Below, piece by piece: positions 18,346-27,240 of a stretch of 64,000 nt of DNA (position 1 is the stretch's first letter; the number at the start of each line of letters is the position of its first letter). The position numbers and the translations under genes were made by a program. The notes beneath the pieces are model-generated. The model ran no database searches. It saw only the letters and a program-made list of their open reading frames with translations, and was not told where the DNA came from. Origin of the DNA: Opitutaceae bacterium (GTDB taxonomy: Bacteria > Verrucomicrobiota > Verrucomicrobiia > Opitutales > Opitutaceae); the NCBI GenBank assembly GCA_016711225.1, contig JADJTK010000012.1, positions 1-64,000 of the forward strand. The letters are read 5' to 3'.

Positions 18346-19625
18346 GCCAGCCCGCCGTCCGCCGAGCGGACGATGGCACCGATTGGCGTGGGCACACCGC
18401 TCGCGCCTCGGCCGCGGCCCTTCCGGAGTGTGGCGACGCCGGCCCGCTGCTCCTCCGCGATCCCGACCCCCTTGCCTACTCCGCCTTGGCCGTGGCCGCC
18501 CTCGCCTCCGGTCGCGACCTCTTCCTGGGCAACCCGCACTGGACCCTCGCCGAGACCGCTGCCGCAGAAACCCTCTGCCGGGCCGCCTCGCCCACCCGAG
18601 ACGGCGTCGTCAGCCACGTAATGATCGCCACCGGCGGCAGCGGCGGCGCCCTCCGCTTCGCCATCCACACTCCGGCTACCCTCACCGCCGCGGCCGATGC
18701 TCTGCAGGCCCAGCTCGGAGGTGGGCCGATCAACAGCCTCTGCCTACTGCCCCTGCATCACGTCAGTGGTTTCCAACAACTCGTGCGTGCCCTTGCCACC
18801 GACGGCACACTCCTGCTCGGCGACTGGCCACGCCTCGCGGCCGGCTCCCGCCCCGACCTGCCGGCGACAGGCGACTGGATGCTCTCGCTTGTCCCCACGC
18901 AGCTCCAGCGCCTGATCGGCGACCCGGCCGCCTGCGCCTGGCTCCGCTCTTTCACGACGATCCTGCTGGGTGGCGCACCCGCCAGCGCCGCCCTCCTGGA
19001 CCAGGCCCGCACCGCGGGGTTGCCACTCGCCCAAGCCTACGGCGCCACCGAGACCGCCGCCGTCGCCGCGTGGCAATCACCGGCCGATTTTCTCGCCGGC
19101 GGCAGCGGACTGCGCCCCCTGCCGCACGCCGCGCTGCGCGTCCTCCACCCGGAGTCCGGCCTGCCCGTCGCTCCGAGCCAACTCGGCCGCATCGAGGTGG
19201 TGGCGACGTCGCTCTTCCTTGGTTACTGGCCCAAACCGCGCCCCTCCGGCCCTTGGCTCACCGACGATCTCGGCACCTTCTGCGAAGACGGCCGCCTGCA
19301 AATCGCCGGCCGCACTGATGCCGCCATCAACACCGGAGGCGAAAAGGTACAACCCGCCGAGGTCGAGTCCGCGTTGCGCGCCACCGGCGCGTTTTCTGAG
19401 GTACTCGTTTTCGGCGTCCCCGACTCCCGTTGGGGCGAAACCGTGGCCGCCGTCTACCCGGCTGCCGACCGCCCCGATCTCGCCGCCGTCGAGCACCACC
19501 TCCGCGCGCAGCTCAGTGCCCCCAAACTTCCGCGACGCTGGGTACCAGTGGCCGACTGGCCCCGCACCGCCCAAGGCAAGACCGACCGCGCCGCATTGCG
19601 GCGCCTAGCGGCCGCCTCCGCATGA
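18309..19625 (+). CDS. menE: o-Succinylbenzoate-CoA ligase
   Basis: AMP-forming ligase that makes OSB-CoA for menaquinone. It is 438 residues, on the short side as MenE proteins are. It shows a P-loop-like TGGSGGALRFAIHT, LCLLPLHHVSGF, LLGGAPAS, the YGATETAAV adenylate motif, DDLGTFCEDGRLQIAGRTD and the C-terminal QGKTDRAALRRL with the catalytic lysine. ATG 18309 is the only in-frame ATG near the end of menC and gives an N-terminus ahead of the first conserved block. It ends in TGA overlapping the next gene's ATG (ATGA). Menaquinone made here would be the acceptor for the nuo complex encoded at the right end of the window. Confidence 0.92.
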   Translation: MGTFVDRAARRLSQPAVRRADDGTDWRGHTARASAAALPECGDAGPLLLRDPDPLAYSALAVAALASGRDLFLGNPHWTLAETAAAETLCRAASPTRDGVVSHVMIATGGSGGALRFAIHTPATLTAAADALQAQLGGGPINSLCLLPLHHVSGFQQLVRALATDGTLLLGDWPRLAAGSRPDLPATGDWMLSLVPTQLQRLIGDPAACAWLRSFTTILLGGAPASAALLDQARTAGLPLAQAYGATETAAVAAWQSPADFLAGGSGLRPLPHAALRVLHPESGLPVAPSQLGRIEVVATSLFLGYWPKPRPSGPWLTDDLGTFCEDGRLQIAGRTDAAINTGGEKVQPAEVESALRATGAFSEVLVFGVPDSRWGETVAAVYPAADRPDLAAVEHHLRAQLSAPKLPRRWVPVADWPRTAQGKTDRAALRRLAAASA

Positions 19626-20392
19626 ATGCACCGACCTCGCCCCGCAGCTCGGCGTTAAGCTCCTTCCTTGAAGGTTTCGCCGCCCCTTGGGCCGGTCTGC
19701 GCTACATGAATGCGCACCCCAAACTCTGGCGACACGGTATCCTGCCCGTGCTCTGCAACCTCGTACTCAGCGCCGCGCTCTTCGCCGGGCTGATCTACGG
19801 CTGGTTCCGCGCCTACGCCTGGGTCGGCACCCTCCTCCCCGCCAACTGGTGGGGAGCCACCCTGACCGTTCTCTCCGCCATTTTGGTGGCGGCCCTGGAG
19901 ATCGCGCTGGCAGTGGCCGCCTGGATCGTCTTTCAGGGCATCTTCTGCGGCTACTTCTACAGCCGACTCGCCCGCGAAGTAGAGCTACAACTGGGCCTGC
20001 GCGCGGACCAGATGCGCGAAGTGCCGCTCTTGTATCAGATCACGGATGCCCTGCTCGATCTCGCCGCGCTCACGACGGTGGCAGTAGGCTGCTTCCTTCT
20101 CGGCTGGGTGCCCTTGATCGGTGCGCCTGTGGCTCTCGGGCTCGGGCTCTACTTCGACTGCTTCGTCTTCGGAATGGACTATCTCGACTACCCGCAGGCC
20201 CTGCGCGCTCGCGGCCGCAAGGTGCAGCGGGGCTTCGCCCGGCAGCACCGCGCCGCCACGCTAGGGCTGGGCAGTAGTGTGTTGCTGCTCACCTTCATCC
20301 CGTTGCTCAGCCCTGTGCTGCTCACCACCGCCGCCACCGGCGCGGTGCTGCTCTACCGCAAGCTGGAGGCGAACGAGTCCGCCGACTTGTAA
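19622..20392 (+). CDS. EI24 domain membrane protein, CysZ-like
   Basis: A 256-residue polytopic protein of the EI24 family, whose best-known bacterial member, CysZ, takes up sulfate. Four or more hydrophobic segments are seen (about 40-60, 75-105, 145-185, 210-235). The C-terminal block, with RGFARQHRAATLGLGSS followed by IPLLSPVLLTTAATGAVLLY, matches the conserved end of the family. It overlaps menE by ATGA, so it is the third gene of this operon. Sulfate transport has no support from context. EI24 proteins are commonly linked to unrelated pathways, and the role with menaquinone genes is unknown. Confidence 0.8.
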   Translation: MNAPTSPRSSALSSFLEGFAAPWAGLRYMNAHPKLWRHGILPVLCNLVLSAALFAGLIYGWFRAYAWVGTLLPANWWGATLTVLSAILVAALEIALAVAAWIVFQGIFCGYFYSRLAREVELQLGLRADQMREVPLLYQITDALLDLAALTTVAVGCFLLGWVPLIGAPVALGLGLYFDCFVFGMDYLDYPQALRARGRKVQRGFARQHRAATLGLGSSVLLLTFIPLLSPVLLTTAATGAVLLYRKLEANESADL

Positions 20393-20645
20393 TCAGCGTT
20401 CTTGTACGCGCTCCGGGGGCGTATTTCGGAGGCGCGTGCAAGCACGCTGTCCTTCCCCCCACGCCACCACCCCTTGGCACTTGGACCTTGTTCCTTGTCC
20501 CTTCTGGTCCTCCGTGCGCCGCCCCTCTCGGGCGCCCCATTCCGTCGCCAGGGCGGCGGGATCCGAGCCTTGGACTCCGGCGTCCGCACAGTTCCAACAC
20601 TCAACCCTTGCACGGGCCCACGGCCGTGCCATTTATACGAAAAGC

Positions 20646-21287
20646 ATGCAACTTCTCTCCATCCAGCGCCTCTCCGGCGGAGCGCTCATCCTCGGCGCCC
20701 TACTCCTGGTGACCTATGCCACCGCTTTCCCTGTCCTGCTACCGATGGACAAGATGGACAGCGACTTCGCCCAACTCGTGCTCAGCCCCCACTGGCTCTG
20801 GCTGGCCGGGGTTGCCTTGGCCGGGGTGCTGCTGTTGGCCGCCGGCTTCGCCGGAGTCTACAGCCGGCTCTACGGCACCGCCGGCTGGACCGGCCTGATC
20901 GGCTTCGTTCTCCTCGAACTGGCGTATCTGCTTCAAGCCATGATGGTCTCCTGGGAAGTGTTCCTGTATCCCGTGATTGCTCGACACTCCGGGTCCGTTT
21001 CCCTGTTACGGGATAAATTGATCATCGAGGACAGACTCGTTCACGGCTTCGAGCTCGCCACCGCTTTCGCTATCCTGGCCGGCACCGTTCTGTTCTGCCT
21101 CACCCTCGTCCGCTCCCGCTGCTTTCCCCGGTATGCAGGCGTGGTCGTCTTCGTCGGGGCACTGCTCTACGGACTGAACCTCTCCATGACCTTGGCGATC
21201 GCTGGCATCCTGATCCATGCCCTCGGCTGCCTGATTCTGGCCCTTCGCCTCTTCCGTCCAGCTGAGACGTACCAGGGCGGCACCTGA
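20646..21287 (+). CDS. DUF4386-like integral membrane protein
   Basis: A 213-residue protein with about six transmembrane segments (11-32, 48-75, 80-105, 140-160, 170-190, 192-206) and almost no soluble part. The pattern (N-terminal SIQRLSGGALILGALLLVTYA, then a helix pair before the FP-R turn) resembles DUF4386 proteins, which have no known function. ATG 20646 starts the first helix cleanly. It is separated by 253 bases from the menaquinone operon and so probably has its own promoter. That gap holds no gene, only GC-rich sequence with a ccttgttccttgtccc phrase that recurs near 53410. Confidence 0.65.
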   Translation: MQLLSIQRLSGGALILGALLLVTYATAFPVLLPMDKMDSDFAQLVLSPHWLWLAGVALAGVLLLAAGFAGVYSRLYGTAGWTGLIGFVLLELAYLLQAMMVSWEVFLYPVIARHSGSVSLLRDKLIIEDRLVHGFELATAFAILAGTVLFCLTLVRSRCFPRYAGVVVFVGALLYGLNLSMTLAIAGILIHALGCLILALRLFRPAETYQGGT

Positions 21288-21407
21288 TCCTGCCCACCGC
21301 CCCGCCTCCGACACAGCGGTCTCGGGCCGCCGCGCCCTCGCGGCCCACGTTTCAAAATCCGCAAACGGTCTTGCCGCGCGGGGTCCCGGCCCTTCCCCTC
21401 GCCAACC

Positions 21408-23274
21408 GTGCCTGCTCCCGCGCCCGTTCCTGCCGACCACCTTGCTCACCTGCTCAAACAGGTGTTCGGCTACGACCGGTTCCGCCCCTTGCAGCGCGAG
21501 ATCATTGAGGCTGCCCTCGCCGGCCGCGACACGCTCGCCGTGCTGCCCACCGGGGCCGGCAAATCGCTCTGTTTCCAGCTACCCGCCCTCGCCCGCCCCG
21601 GCCCGGGACTGACCATCGTCGTCTCGCCACTAATCGCCTTGATGAAGGACCAGGTCGACCAACTCACAGCCGCCGGCGTCTCGGCCACCTTCATGAACTC
21701 GACCCTCGGCGCCGAGGAGTCGAAGCGGCGGTTCCGCGGTCTCTACGCAGGCGAATACAAACTGCTCTACGTCGCCCCCGAGCGGCTCCATGCTCGACGG
21801 CTTCACCGAGCGCCTCAAGGAATGGCCGGTACGCCTGATCGCCGTCGACGAGGCGCACTGCATCAGCGAGTGGGGCCACGATTTCCGCCCTGAATACCGC
21901 CAACTCGCCAAACTGCGCGCCCTGCTGCCCACGGTGCCGGTAATGGGCCTCACCGCCACCGCCACCCCTCGGGTGCGCGACGACATCATCAAGCACCTCG
22001 CCCTGCGCGACCCGGCGGTCTTCGTCGCCAGCTTCAACCGCCCCAACCTCACCTACCGCGTCGAGGCCAAGGACGAGCCGATCAAGCAACTGCTCGCCTT
22101 CCTCAAAGACCGCCCCCACGACGCCGGCATCGTCTACTGCGCCAGCCGCAAACAGACCGAGAAACTCGCCGACAGCCTCAACGACCGCGGCATCGCCGCG
22201 CGCGCCTACCACGCCGGGCTTGAGGCCGCCGACCGTACCCGCAACCAGGAGGCCTTTCTGCGCGACGAGATCCGGGTCGTTTGCGCCACCATCGCGTTCG
22301 GCATGGGTATCAACAAGCCCAACGTGCGTTTTGTCGTCCACTACGACCTCCCCAAGAACGTCGAGGGCTACTACCAAGAAACCGGCCGCGCCGGCCGCGA
22401 CGGCCTGCCCGCCGACTGCCTACTGCTCTACAGCGCCGGCGACGCCGCCAAGCAGCGCCATTTCATCGACGAGATCACCGATGAGGCCGAGGCGGCCCGC
22501 GCGCGCCGTCAGCTGCGTCAGATGCTCGACTACGCCGACACCTCCGGTTGCCGTCGCGTGGAGCTCATGCGCTACTTCGGCGAGACCTTCCAGGCCTGCG
22601 ACTGCGGCGCCTGCGACAACTGCCTCTCCCCGCTCGAGACCTACGACGCCACCCTGCCCGCGCAGAAGCTGCTCTCCTGCGTGTATCGCATCCGGGCCGC
22701 CAGCGGCTTCGACATGGGGCTCAAGCACGTCGTCGACGTCCTGCGCGGCCACGCCAATGAGAAGACCGAGCGCCTCGGCCACGACAAGCTCTCCACCTGG
22801 GGCATCGGCGCCGACAAGACCGAGCACGAATGGATGCAGCTCGGCCGCGAGATGCTCCGCCTCGGCTACCTCGAGCTCGGCAGCGAGGGGCTGCCGGTGA
22901 TCGGCATCACCGATGCCGGCCGCGAACTCCTGCGCACCCGCACGGCGGTGACACTGGCCAAGCCCCGTGCGGTGGTGAAACCCAAGCGCGACCGCCGGGT
23001 GCGCGAAGCCCGCGGCGACTTCGACTTCGACGAGATTCTTTTCGAGCGCCTGCGCGAGCTGCGCAAGAAGCTCGCCGACGAGCGCGACGTCCCCGCCTAC
23101 ATCATCTTTGGCGACACCTCGCTGCGCGAGATGGCCCGGTATTATCCCGGCAGTGTCACCGAACTCAGCGGGATCAGCGGCGTGGGCGAGAAGAAGCTCA
23201 ACGAGTTCGGCGACACCTTCCTCTCCGCGATCCGCAGCTACGTCTCCGAACACGGCAAGCAGAGCTTCGACTGA
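21408..23274 (+). CDS. recQ: RecQ-family ATP-dependent DNA helicase (one-base frame break)
   Basis: 3'-5' helicase of recombination and repair. The first frame (from ATG 21408) carries the N-terminus and Walker A (LPTGAGKSLCF), and reaches LYVAPERL. The second frame resumes MLDGFTERLKEWPV at 21790 and carries the DEAH box (VDEAHCISEWGHDFRP), helicase C domain, RQC zinc cluster (CRRVELMRYF, then CDCGACDNC) and a C-terminal HRDC domain ending in SGVGEKKL. The frames meet exactly at ctccatg (21786-21792), where one C too many separates ERL from MLDGF. Deleting it gives a normal RecQ of about 620 residues. The ATG made by the insertion could allow a restart, but a helicase without motif I would be dead. 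A sequencing error is the simplest reading. Confidence 0.9.
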
Positions 23275-23588
23275 GGACTCCGTCGTCGCGAAGCGAGCCA
23301 AGCGTGTCGTCCGAACGTGGTCCGCTCCTTCAGGACGGACCGTTCGACCCGACCAAAGTTGGTCCGTCACGCCGCCGACGTTCGCCGCCGGTCGTAGCGA
23401 AACTCGCCAAGAGTTTCGTGCAGGCGCCGCGAAGCAGCGGCTGCAGCCCGCCGTTCCCGGCAAACGTCACCGGCGGAACTCGGACGAGGCCCTTTCCCCG
23501 TGCGCGGCGCGAGGACGCCGCCCATGGGTGGCCTTGGGCGGACGCGCTGCTCTGCGGCGGCAGGCTTGGCCCAGCCAGCTGCAAATGC
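23275..23588. repeat. Repeat-filled gap between recQ and rplS
   Basis: Contains two hairpin repeats that recur elsewhere in the window. Family B lies at 23319-23341: ggtccg/cggacc outside and tcct/agga inside. A family A relative lies at 23393-23418: cgtagc, then cgaaactc-gccaa-gagtttcg, a perfect eight-base stem. No coding gene is supported. Confidence 0.7.
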
Positions 23589-23617
23589 AAAAAAGGCGAG
23601 CCGCAGGGGCTCGCCTT
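23589..23617 (-). terminator. Rho-independent terminator of the rpsP-trmD-rplS operon
   Basis: On the minus strand a ten-base stem (aaggcgagcc with ggctcgcctt, loop of five) runs into a T tract, 28 bases after the rplS stop. Confidence 0.92.
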
Positions 23618-23645
23618 GGAAAGGGTTCCGGTTGACTCCGGGAAC

Positions 23646-24050
23646 TTAGGCCTTGGCCGGGGCGGCGGCCTCGGTCGCGGCGACGGCGCCCAAGACCTTG
23701 ACCCAGCGCTTCTCCTTGACCTGCACGGCCCGCTTGCCCACGCGATCGCGCAGGTAATACAGGCGGGCGCGCATCGTCTGGGACTCGCGCTCGATCTCGA
23801 TCTTCGAGATGTTGGGCGAATTCACGGGGAAAACGCGCTCGACACCCTCGCCGTACGACACGCGGCGCACGGTAAAGGTTTCGTGGATGCCGTAACCCTT
23901 GCGGGCGATGACGATGCCGGAGAACACTTGGATGCGCTCTTTGTCGCCTTCACGGACCTTGGTGTGGACACGGACGCCGTCGCCGACCTTGAAGGCCGGG
24001 ATATCAGTCTTCAGCTGCGGTGCCGTGATTTCCTGGATGATGGGATTCAT
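23646..24050 (-). CDS. rplS: 50S ribosomal protein bL19
   Basis: Large-subunit protein at the subunit interface. The 134-residue product from ATG 24050 has the family sequence (DIPAFKVGDGVRVH, IQVFSGIVIARKG, ETFTVRRVSYGEGVERVFP, then RARLYYLRDRVGK and KEKRW). The ATG overlaps the trmD stop (ATGA), and AGGA lies about eight bases upstream, one of the few clear ribosome-binding sites here. The alanine-rich tail (ATEAAAPAKA) is an ordinary extension. The reading frame continues upstream into trmD, but the family starts here. Confidence 0.97.
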   Translation of the reverse strand: MNPIIQEITAPQLKTDIPAFKVGDGVRVHTKVREGDKERIQVFSGIVIARKGYGIHETFTVRRVSYGEGVERVFPVNSPNISKIEIERESQTMRARLYYLRDRVGKRAVQVKEKRWVKVLGAVAATEAAAPAKA

Positions 24051-24724
24051 GACTTGTTCCTGAGTAAATCGGGTCTGACTTGGGTGGTTTTCGCGAGCCT
24101 CATCTCGTGACGCCACCGCTCAATTGCTGCATGATTGCCGGAGAGAAGAACGTCCGGAACGACCATGCCGCGAAACTCTGCGGGACGGGTGAACTGAGGA
24201 AAATCGAGCAGGTTGTTGTTGAAGGATTCGTGCGTCAACGAGTTTTCGTCTCCAAGTACGCCGGGAATGTTGCGCACGATCGCATCCACGAGCACGGCGG
24301 CGGCGATAGTACCGTTGGTCAACACGTAATCTCCGATGCTGATCTCCTGGTCGATCACGCTGTCGCGGGCGCGTTGATCGACCCCTTCATAATGGCCGCT
24401 GAGCAAAATCAGATGCGGCACCTGGGCCAACTCGACGACCAGCTTCTGCGTCAGGGGCGCGCCGTCGGGGGTGAGGAAAATGCGCCGGCAACCCGGCGTG
24501 GTTAACTCCTCCATCGCCGCGAAGATCGGCTCGGGTTTGAGCACCATGCCGGCGCCGCCACCGAAGGGCCGATCGTCGGCCTCCTTGTGCTTGCCCGTGG
24601 ACCAGTCGCGCAGATTGCGCACGTTGATCTCCGCCAGCTTCGCCTCCAGCGCACGCCCGATGATGCTCTCGGTCAGAAAACCGCCGAGCATCGCCGGGAA
24701 AAGCGTAAGAATGTCGATACGCAC
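24047..24724 (-). CDS. trmD: tRNA (guanine-N1)-methyltransferase
   Basis: Methylates G37 of tRNAs with a 3' purine at position 36, preventing +1 frameshifting. It is a SPOUT-fold, knotted methyltransferase of 225 residues from GTG 24724 (VRIDILTLFPAM, the family start). The AdoMet-binding knot is seen in LSGHYEGVDQR and SIGDYVLTNGTIAAAVLVDA, and the GGGAGMVLKPEP block is present. The upstream extension to 24850 is not family sequence. It lies between rpsP and rplS and overlaps the latter. Confidence 0.96.
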   Translation of the reverse strand: MRIDILTLFPAMLGGFLTESIIGRALEAKLAEINVRNLRDWSTGKHKEADDRPFGGGAGMVLKPEPIFAAMEELTTPGCRRIFLTPDGAPLTQKLVVELAQVPHLILLSGHYEGVDQRARDSVIDQEISIGDYVLTNGTIAAAVLVDAIVRNIPGVLGDENSLTHESFNNNLLDFPQFTRPAEFRGMVVPDVLLSGNHAAIERWRHEMRLAKTTQVRPDLLRNKS

Positions 24725-24824
24725 GAAGATCGTCGGACCGAGGGTCGAGGTGGCTGGGGCTAGAAATACAAAATCGCCGGCCTGGTCAGGCGCGGCGATC
24801 TCGGAAAAACTTCGGGAACGCGAC

Positions 24825-25094
24825 TTAGGCCGCAGTGACGACCTTCGCACCCTCGGCGCGCTTCGCCCGCTTGTAGAGACCGTTCACGGTATCGGAGGCC
24901 TTGGCGCCGACGCTCAGCCAGTGTTCGTAACGAACGACGTCGAGCGTGAGCTGGGTGCCCTTGGCGCGGGGATTGTAGTGACCGATTTGCTCGACAGCAT
25001 CGCCATCGCGGCGGGAACGCGCTTCGGCCACAGCCACGCGGTAGATCGGAGTGTGCGTCGTGCCGACGCGGGTCAGACGGATTTTCAGTGCCAT
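24825..25094 (-). CDS. rpsP: 30S ribosomal protein bS16
   Basis: Small-subunit assembly protein of 89 residues with the family sequence (MALKIRLTRVGTTHTPIYRVAVAEARSR, IGHYNPR, then YEHWLSVGAKASDTV). It is first in the rpsP-trmD-rplS operon and divergent from ychF. In most bacteria rimM sits between rpsP and trmD; here only 100 non-coding bases do. Confidence 0.97.
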   Translation of the reverse strand: MALKIRLTRVGTTHTPIYRVAVAEARSRRDGDAVEQIGHYNPRAKGTQLTLDVVRYEHWLSVGAKASDTVNGLYKRAKRAEGAKVVTAA

Positions 25095-25207
25095 ACTAGT
25101 AGAAAGAGATCGGGCAATTCGGACGTGTTTCCAGAAAAGAAGGGGTGAGTTCGCCGGCGAAGAAACCTCTTGTCAAGCCACTTCCCGGCGAGTGCAGTGC
25201 TGTGCTT

Positions 25208-26311
25208 ATGCTCAAAGCCGGCATCGTCGGTCTGCCCAACGTTGGCAAGTCCACCCTCTTCAACGCCCTCACTCGTTCCCGCAAGGCCGAGGCGGCCAAC
25301 TACCCGTTCTGCACGATCGACCCGAACGTCGGTGTCGTTCTCGTACCCGACGAGCGCCTCTACGTTCTCCAAAAGATCGCTAAGACCGGCGTCGTCATCC
25401 CGGCTGCCGTCGAATTTGTCGACATCGCCGGACTGGTCGCCGGCGCCAGCAAGGGTGAAGGTCTGGGCAACCAGTTCCTCGCCAACATCCGCGAAGTGGA
25501 TGCCATCGTGCAGGTCGTACGCTGCTTCGAGGATGCCGACGTCGTCCACACCATGGGAACCGTCGACCCCGTGCGCGACATCGAGGTAATCACCACCGAG
25601 CTGGTGCTCTCCGACCTCGAGGCGGTGGAGAAGCGCATCGACAAGACCGCCAAGAAGGCGAAGTCGGGCGACAAGGAAGCCCAGGCGGAGATCGCCTTGC
25701 TCGAGAAGCTCCGCCCCCATCTCAACTCCGGCAAGACGGCCAACGTGCTCGACCTCACCGTCGACGAGAAGGCGCAGATGCGGCTCTTCCAGTTGCTCAC
25801 CGCCAAGCCCGTGCTCTTCGCCTGCAACGTCGCCGAGGGCGACATGGCCACCGCCGAGCAGAACCCGTTCGTGAAAAAGGTGGCCGACTACGTAGCCCAC
25901 CACCACGACGCCGCCTACGTGCCGATTTCCGCGCGCATCGAGGCCGAGCTCATCGACCTCTCGGCCGACGAGGCCAAGGAGTTCCTCAAGGACCTCGGGG
26001 TATCCGACTCCGGTGTCTCCGCCCTCATCCGCGCCAGCTACGCGCTGCTCGGCCTGGAGACCTATTTCACCGCCGGCGAGAAGGAAGTCCGCGCCTGGAC
26101 GATCCACGTTGGCACCAAGGCCCCGCAGGCCGCCGGGGTGATCCATACCGATTTCGAGAAGGGCTTCATCAAGGCCGAAATCGTCTCCTACAAGGACATC
26201 ACCACGCTGGGCAGCGTCGCGGCCGCCCGTGAAGCCGGCAAATATCGTCTCGAAGGCAAGGAATACGTTTTCCAGGACGGCGACGTCGCCGTCTTCCGTT
26301 TCGCCAACTGA
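25208..26311 (+). CDS. ychF: YchF/OLA1-family ATPase
   Basis: Obg-related P-loop protein that binds ribosomes and uses ATP rather than GTP. The 367-residue length is normal. It has the P-loop GLPNVGKSTLFNALT, DIAGLVAGASKGEGLGNQFL (G3), the altered G4 motif NVAE at about residue 207 (ACNVAEGD) that explains the ATP preference, and a C-terminal TGS domain (VRAWTIHVGTKAPQAAGVIH, then FQDGDVAVFRFAN). The start is ATG 25208; the open frame extends 21 codons upstream, but the protein family starts with MLKAGIVG or similar. Confidence 0.97.
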   Translation: MLKAGIVGLPNVGKSTLFNALTRSRKAEAANYPFCTIDPNVGVVLVPDERLYVLQKIAKTGVVIPAAVEFVDIAGLVAGASKGEGLGNQFLANIREVDAIVQVVRCFEDADVVHTMGTVDPVRDIEVITTELVLSDLEAVEKRIDKTAKKAKSGDKEAQAEIALLEKLRPHLNSGKTANVLDLTVDEKAQMRLFQLLTAKPVLFACNVAEGDMATAEQNPFVKKVADYVAHHHDAAYVPISARIEAELIDLSADEAKEFLKDLGVSDSGVSALIRASYALLGLETYFTAGEKEVRAWTIHVGTKAPQAAGVIHTDFEKGFIKAEIVSYKDITTLGSVAAAREAGKYRLEGKEYVFQDGDVAVFRFAN

Positions 26312-26340
26312 GCCGAATTCGATCGGCACCTTCGCTTTCC

Positions 26341-26369
26341 GGCCGGGGCTTCACCGCCCCGGCCTTTTT
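26341..26369 (+). terminator. Rho-independent terminator after ychF
   Basis: Nine-base arms ggccggggc (26341-26349) and gccccggcc (26356-26364) are followed by five T, 30 bases after the ychF stop. Confidence 0.92.
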
Positions 26370-26562
26370 GTTGCCGTGGTGGCACAGGCCTGCGTGTCTG
26401 CGAAATCCCCCGCCGCAGCCACGAAGGCCTGCGCCACGCGCCCCGACCATGCGTCCCACCCTCCTCATACGTCCCCTTCTTGAGCCGCGCCCCTGCTACT
26501 GCTCTCTGCCTTCGTCGCTTGCCGGTTGAAAACGGCCGCAACCACCGCTTACTGGCCCCCGC

Positions 26563-27237
26563 ATGACCCTTCTGCGTGTCCCCCCGAGTGTCGGTGCTAC
26601 CATCGCCGCCTTCGCCCTCACCCTCGCCGGCTGCCGCGAGCAACCGGTACGCACCTACAATGTGGCCAAGGACACTCCGCCGCCGCCCACGGCCTCGGCC
26701 GACCCCCATGCCGGGCATGACCACGCCGCCGGCGAACTTCCGCCCGGCCACCCGCCCATCGGCGGCGCCGCGATGGCCGGACCGACCGCGGCCCCCGGCT
26801 CAGTATCCGACTCTCTGACCTGGGCGGCCCCCGACCACTGGGCCGCCAAGCCGCTCGGGGCCATGCGCCGCGGCAGCTTTGCCCCGAAGAATGCCGCCGG
26901 CGAAGCCGACTGTTCCATCTTCGTCTTCCCCGCCAGCTCAAATCCGCTGCGTGCAAATCTCGACCGCTGGCGCGGACAGATCGGCCTCGCCAGGCTGACC
27001 GACGAGCAATTCGCCACCGCAGTGACCACCCTCGACAGCGACGGACTTTCCTTCGCCACCGTCGACCTCCTGGGCAAACAGCCGGGAGTGGACCAGGCGA
27101 CCCGCGTGCTCGGCGCCGTGCTCTACCGCGGCGAGGAGGCGTGGTTCTTCAAACTCACCGGGCCCGACGCCGCCGTCGCCGCCGAGAAGGCCTCCTTCCT
27201 CGACTTCCTGCGCACCGTACGCCCCACCGCTCCCTGA
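26563..27237 (+). CDS. Lipoprotein preceding the ResB/CcsA genes
   Basis: A 224-residue secreted lipoprotein. The lipobox is LALTLAGC with the acylated Cys at about residue 24. A low-complexity linker rich in His, Pro and Ala (HAGHDH, then PPGHPP) follows, and residues 85-220 form a compact domain (WAAPDHWAAKPLGAMRRGSF...GEEAWFFKLTGPD). The stop is three bases before resB, so it belongs to the cytochrome c maturation operon. Similar lipoproteins lie next to resB in other bacteria, but no function is known to me. The His-rich linker could bind heme or a metal; this is speculation. Confidence 0.8.
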   Translation: MTLLRVPPSVGATIAAFALTLAGCREQPVRTYNVAKDTPPPPTASADPHAGHDHAAGELPPGHPPIGGAAMAGPTAAPGSVSDSLTWAAPDHWAAKPLGAMRRGSFAPKNAAGEADCSIFVFPASSNPLRANLDRWRGQIGLARLTDEQFATAVTTLDSDGLSFATVDLLGKQPGVDQATRVLGAVLYRGEEAWFFKLTGPDAAVAAEKASFLDFLRTVRPTAP

Positions 27238-27240
27238 GAC

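Noticed and set aside
19622..20392. Naming the EI24 protein cysZ
   Set aside because: No sulfur-assimilation genes nearby; the fold alone does not give the substrate.
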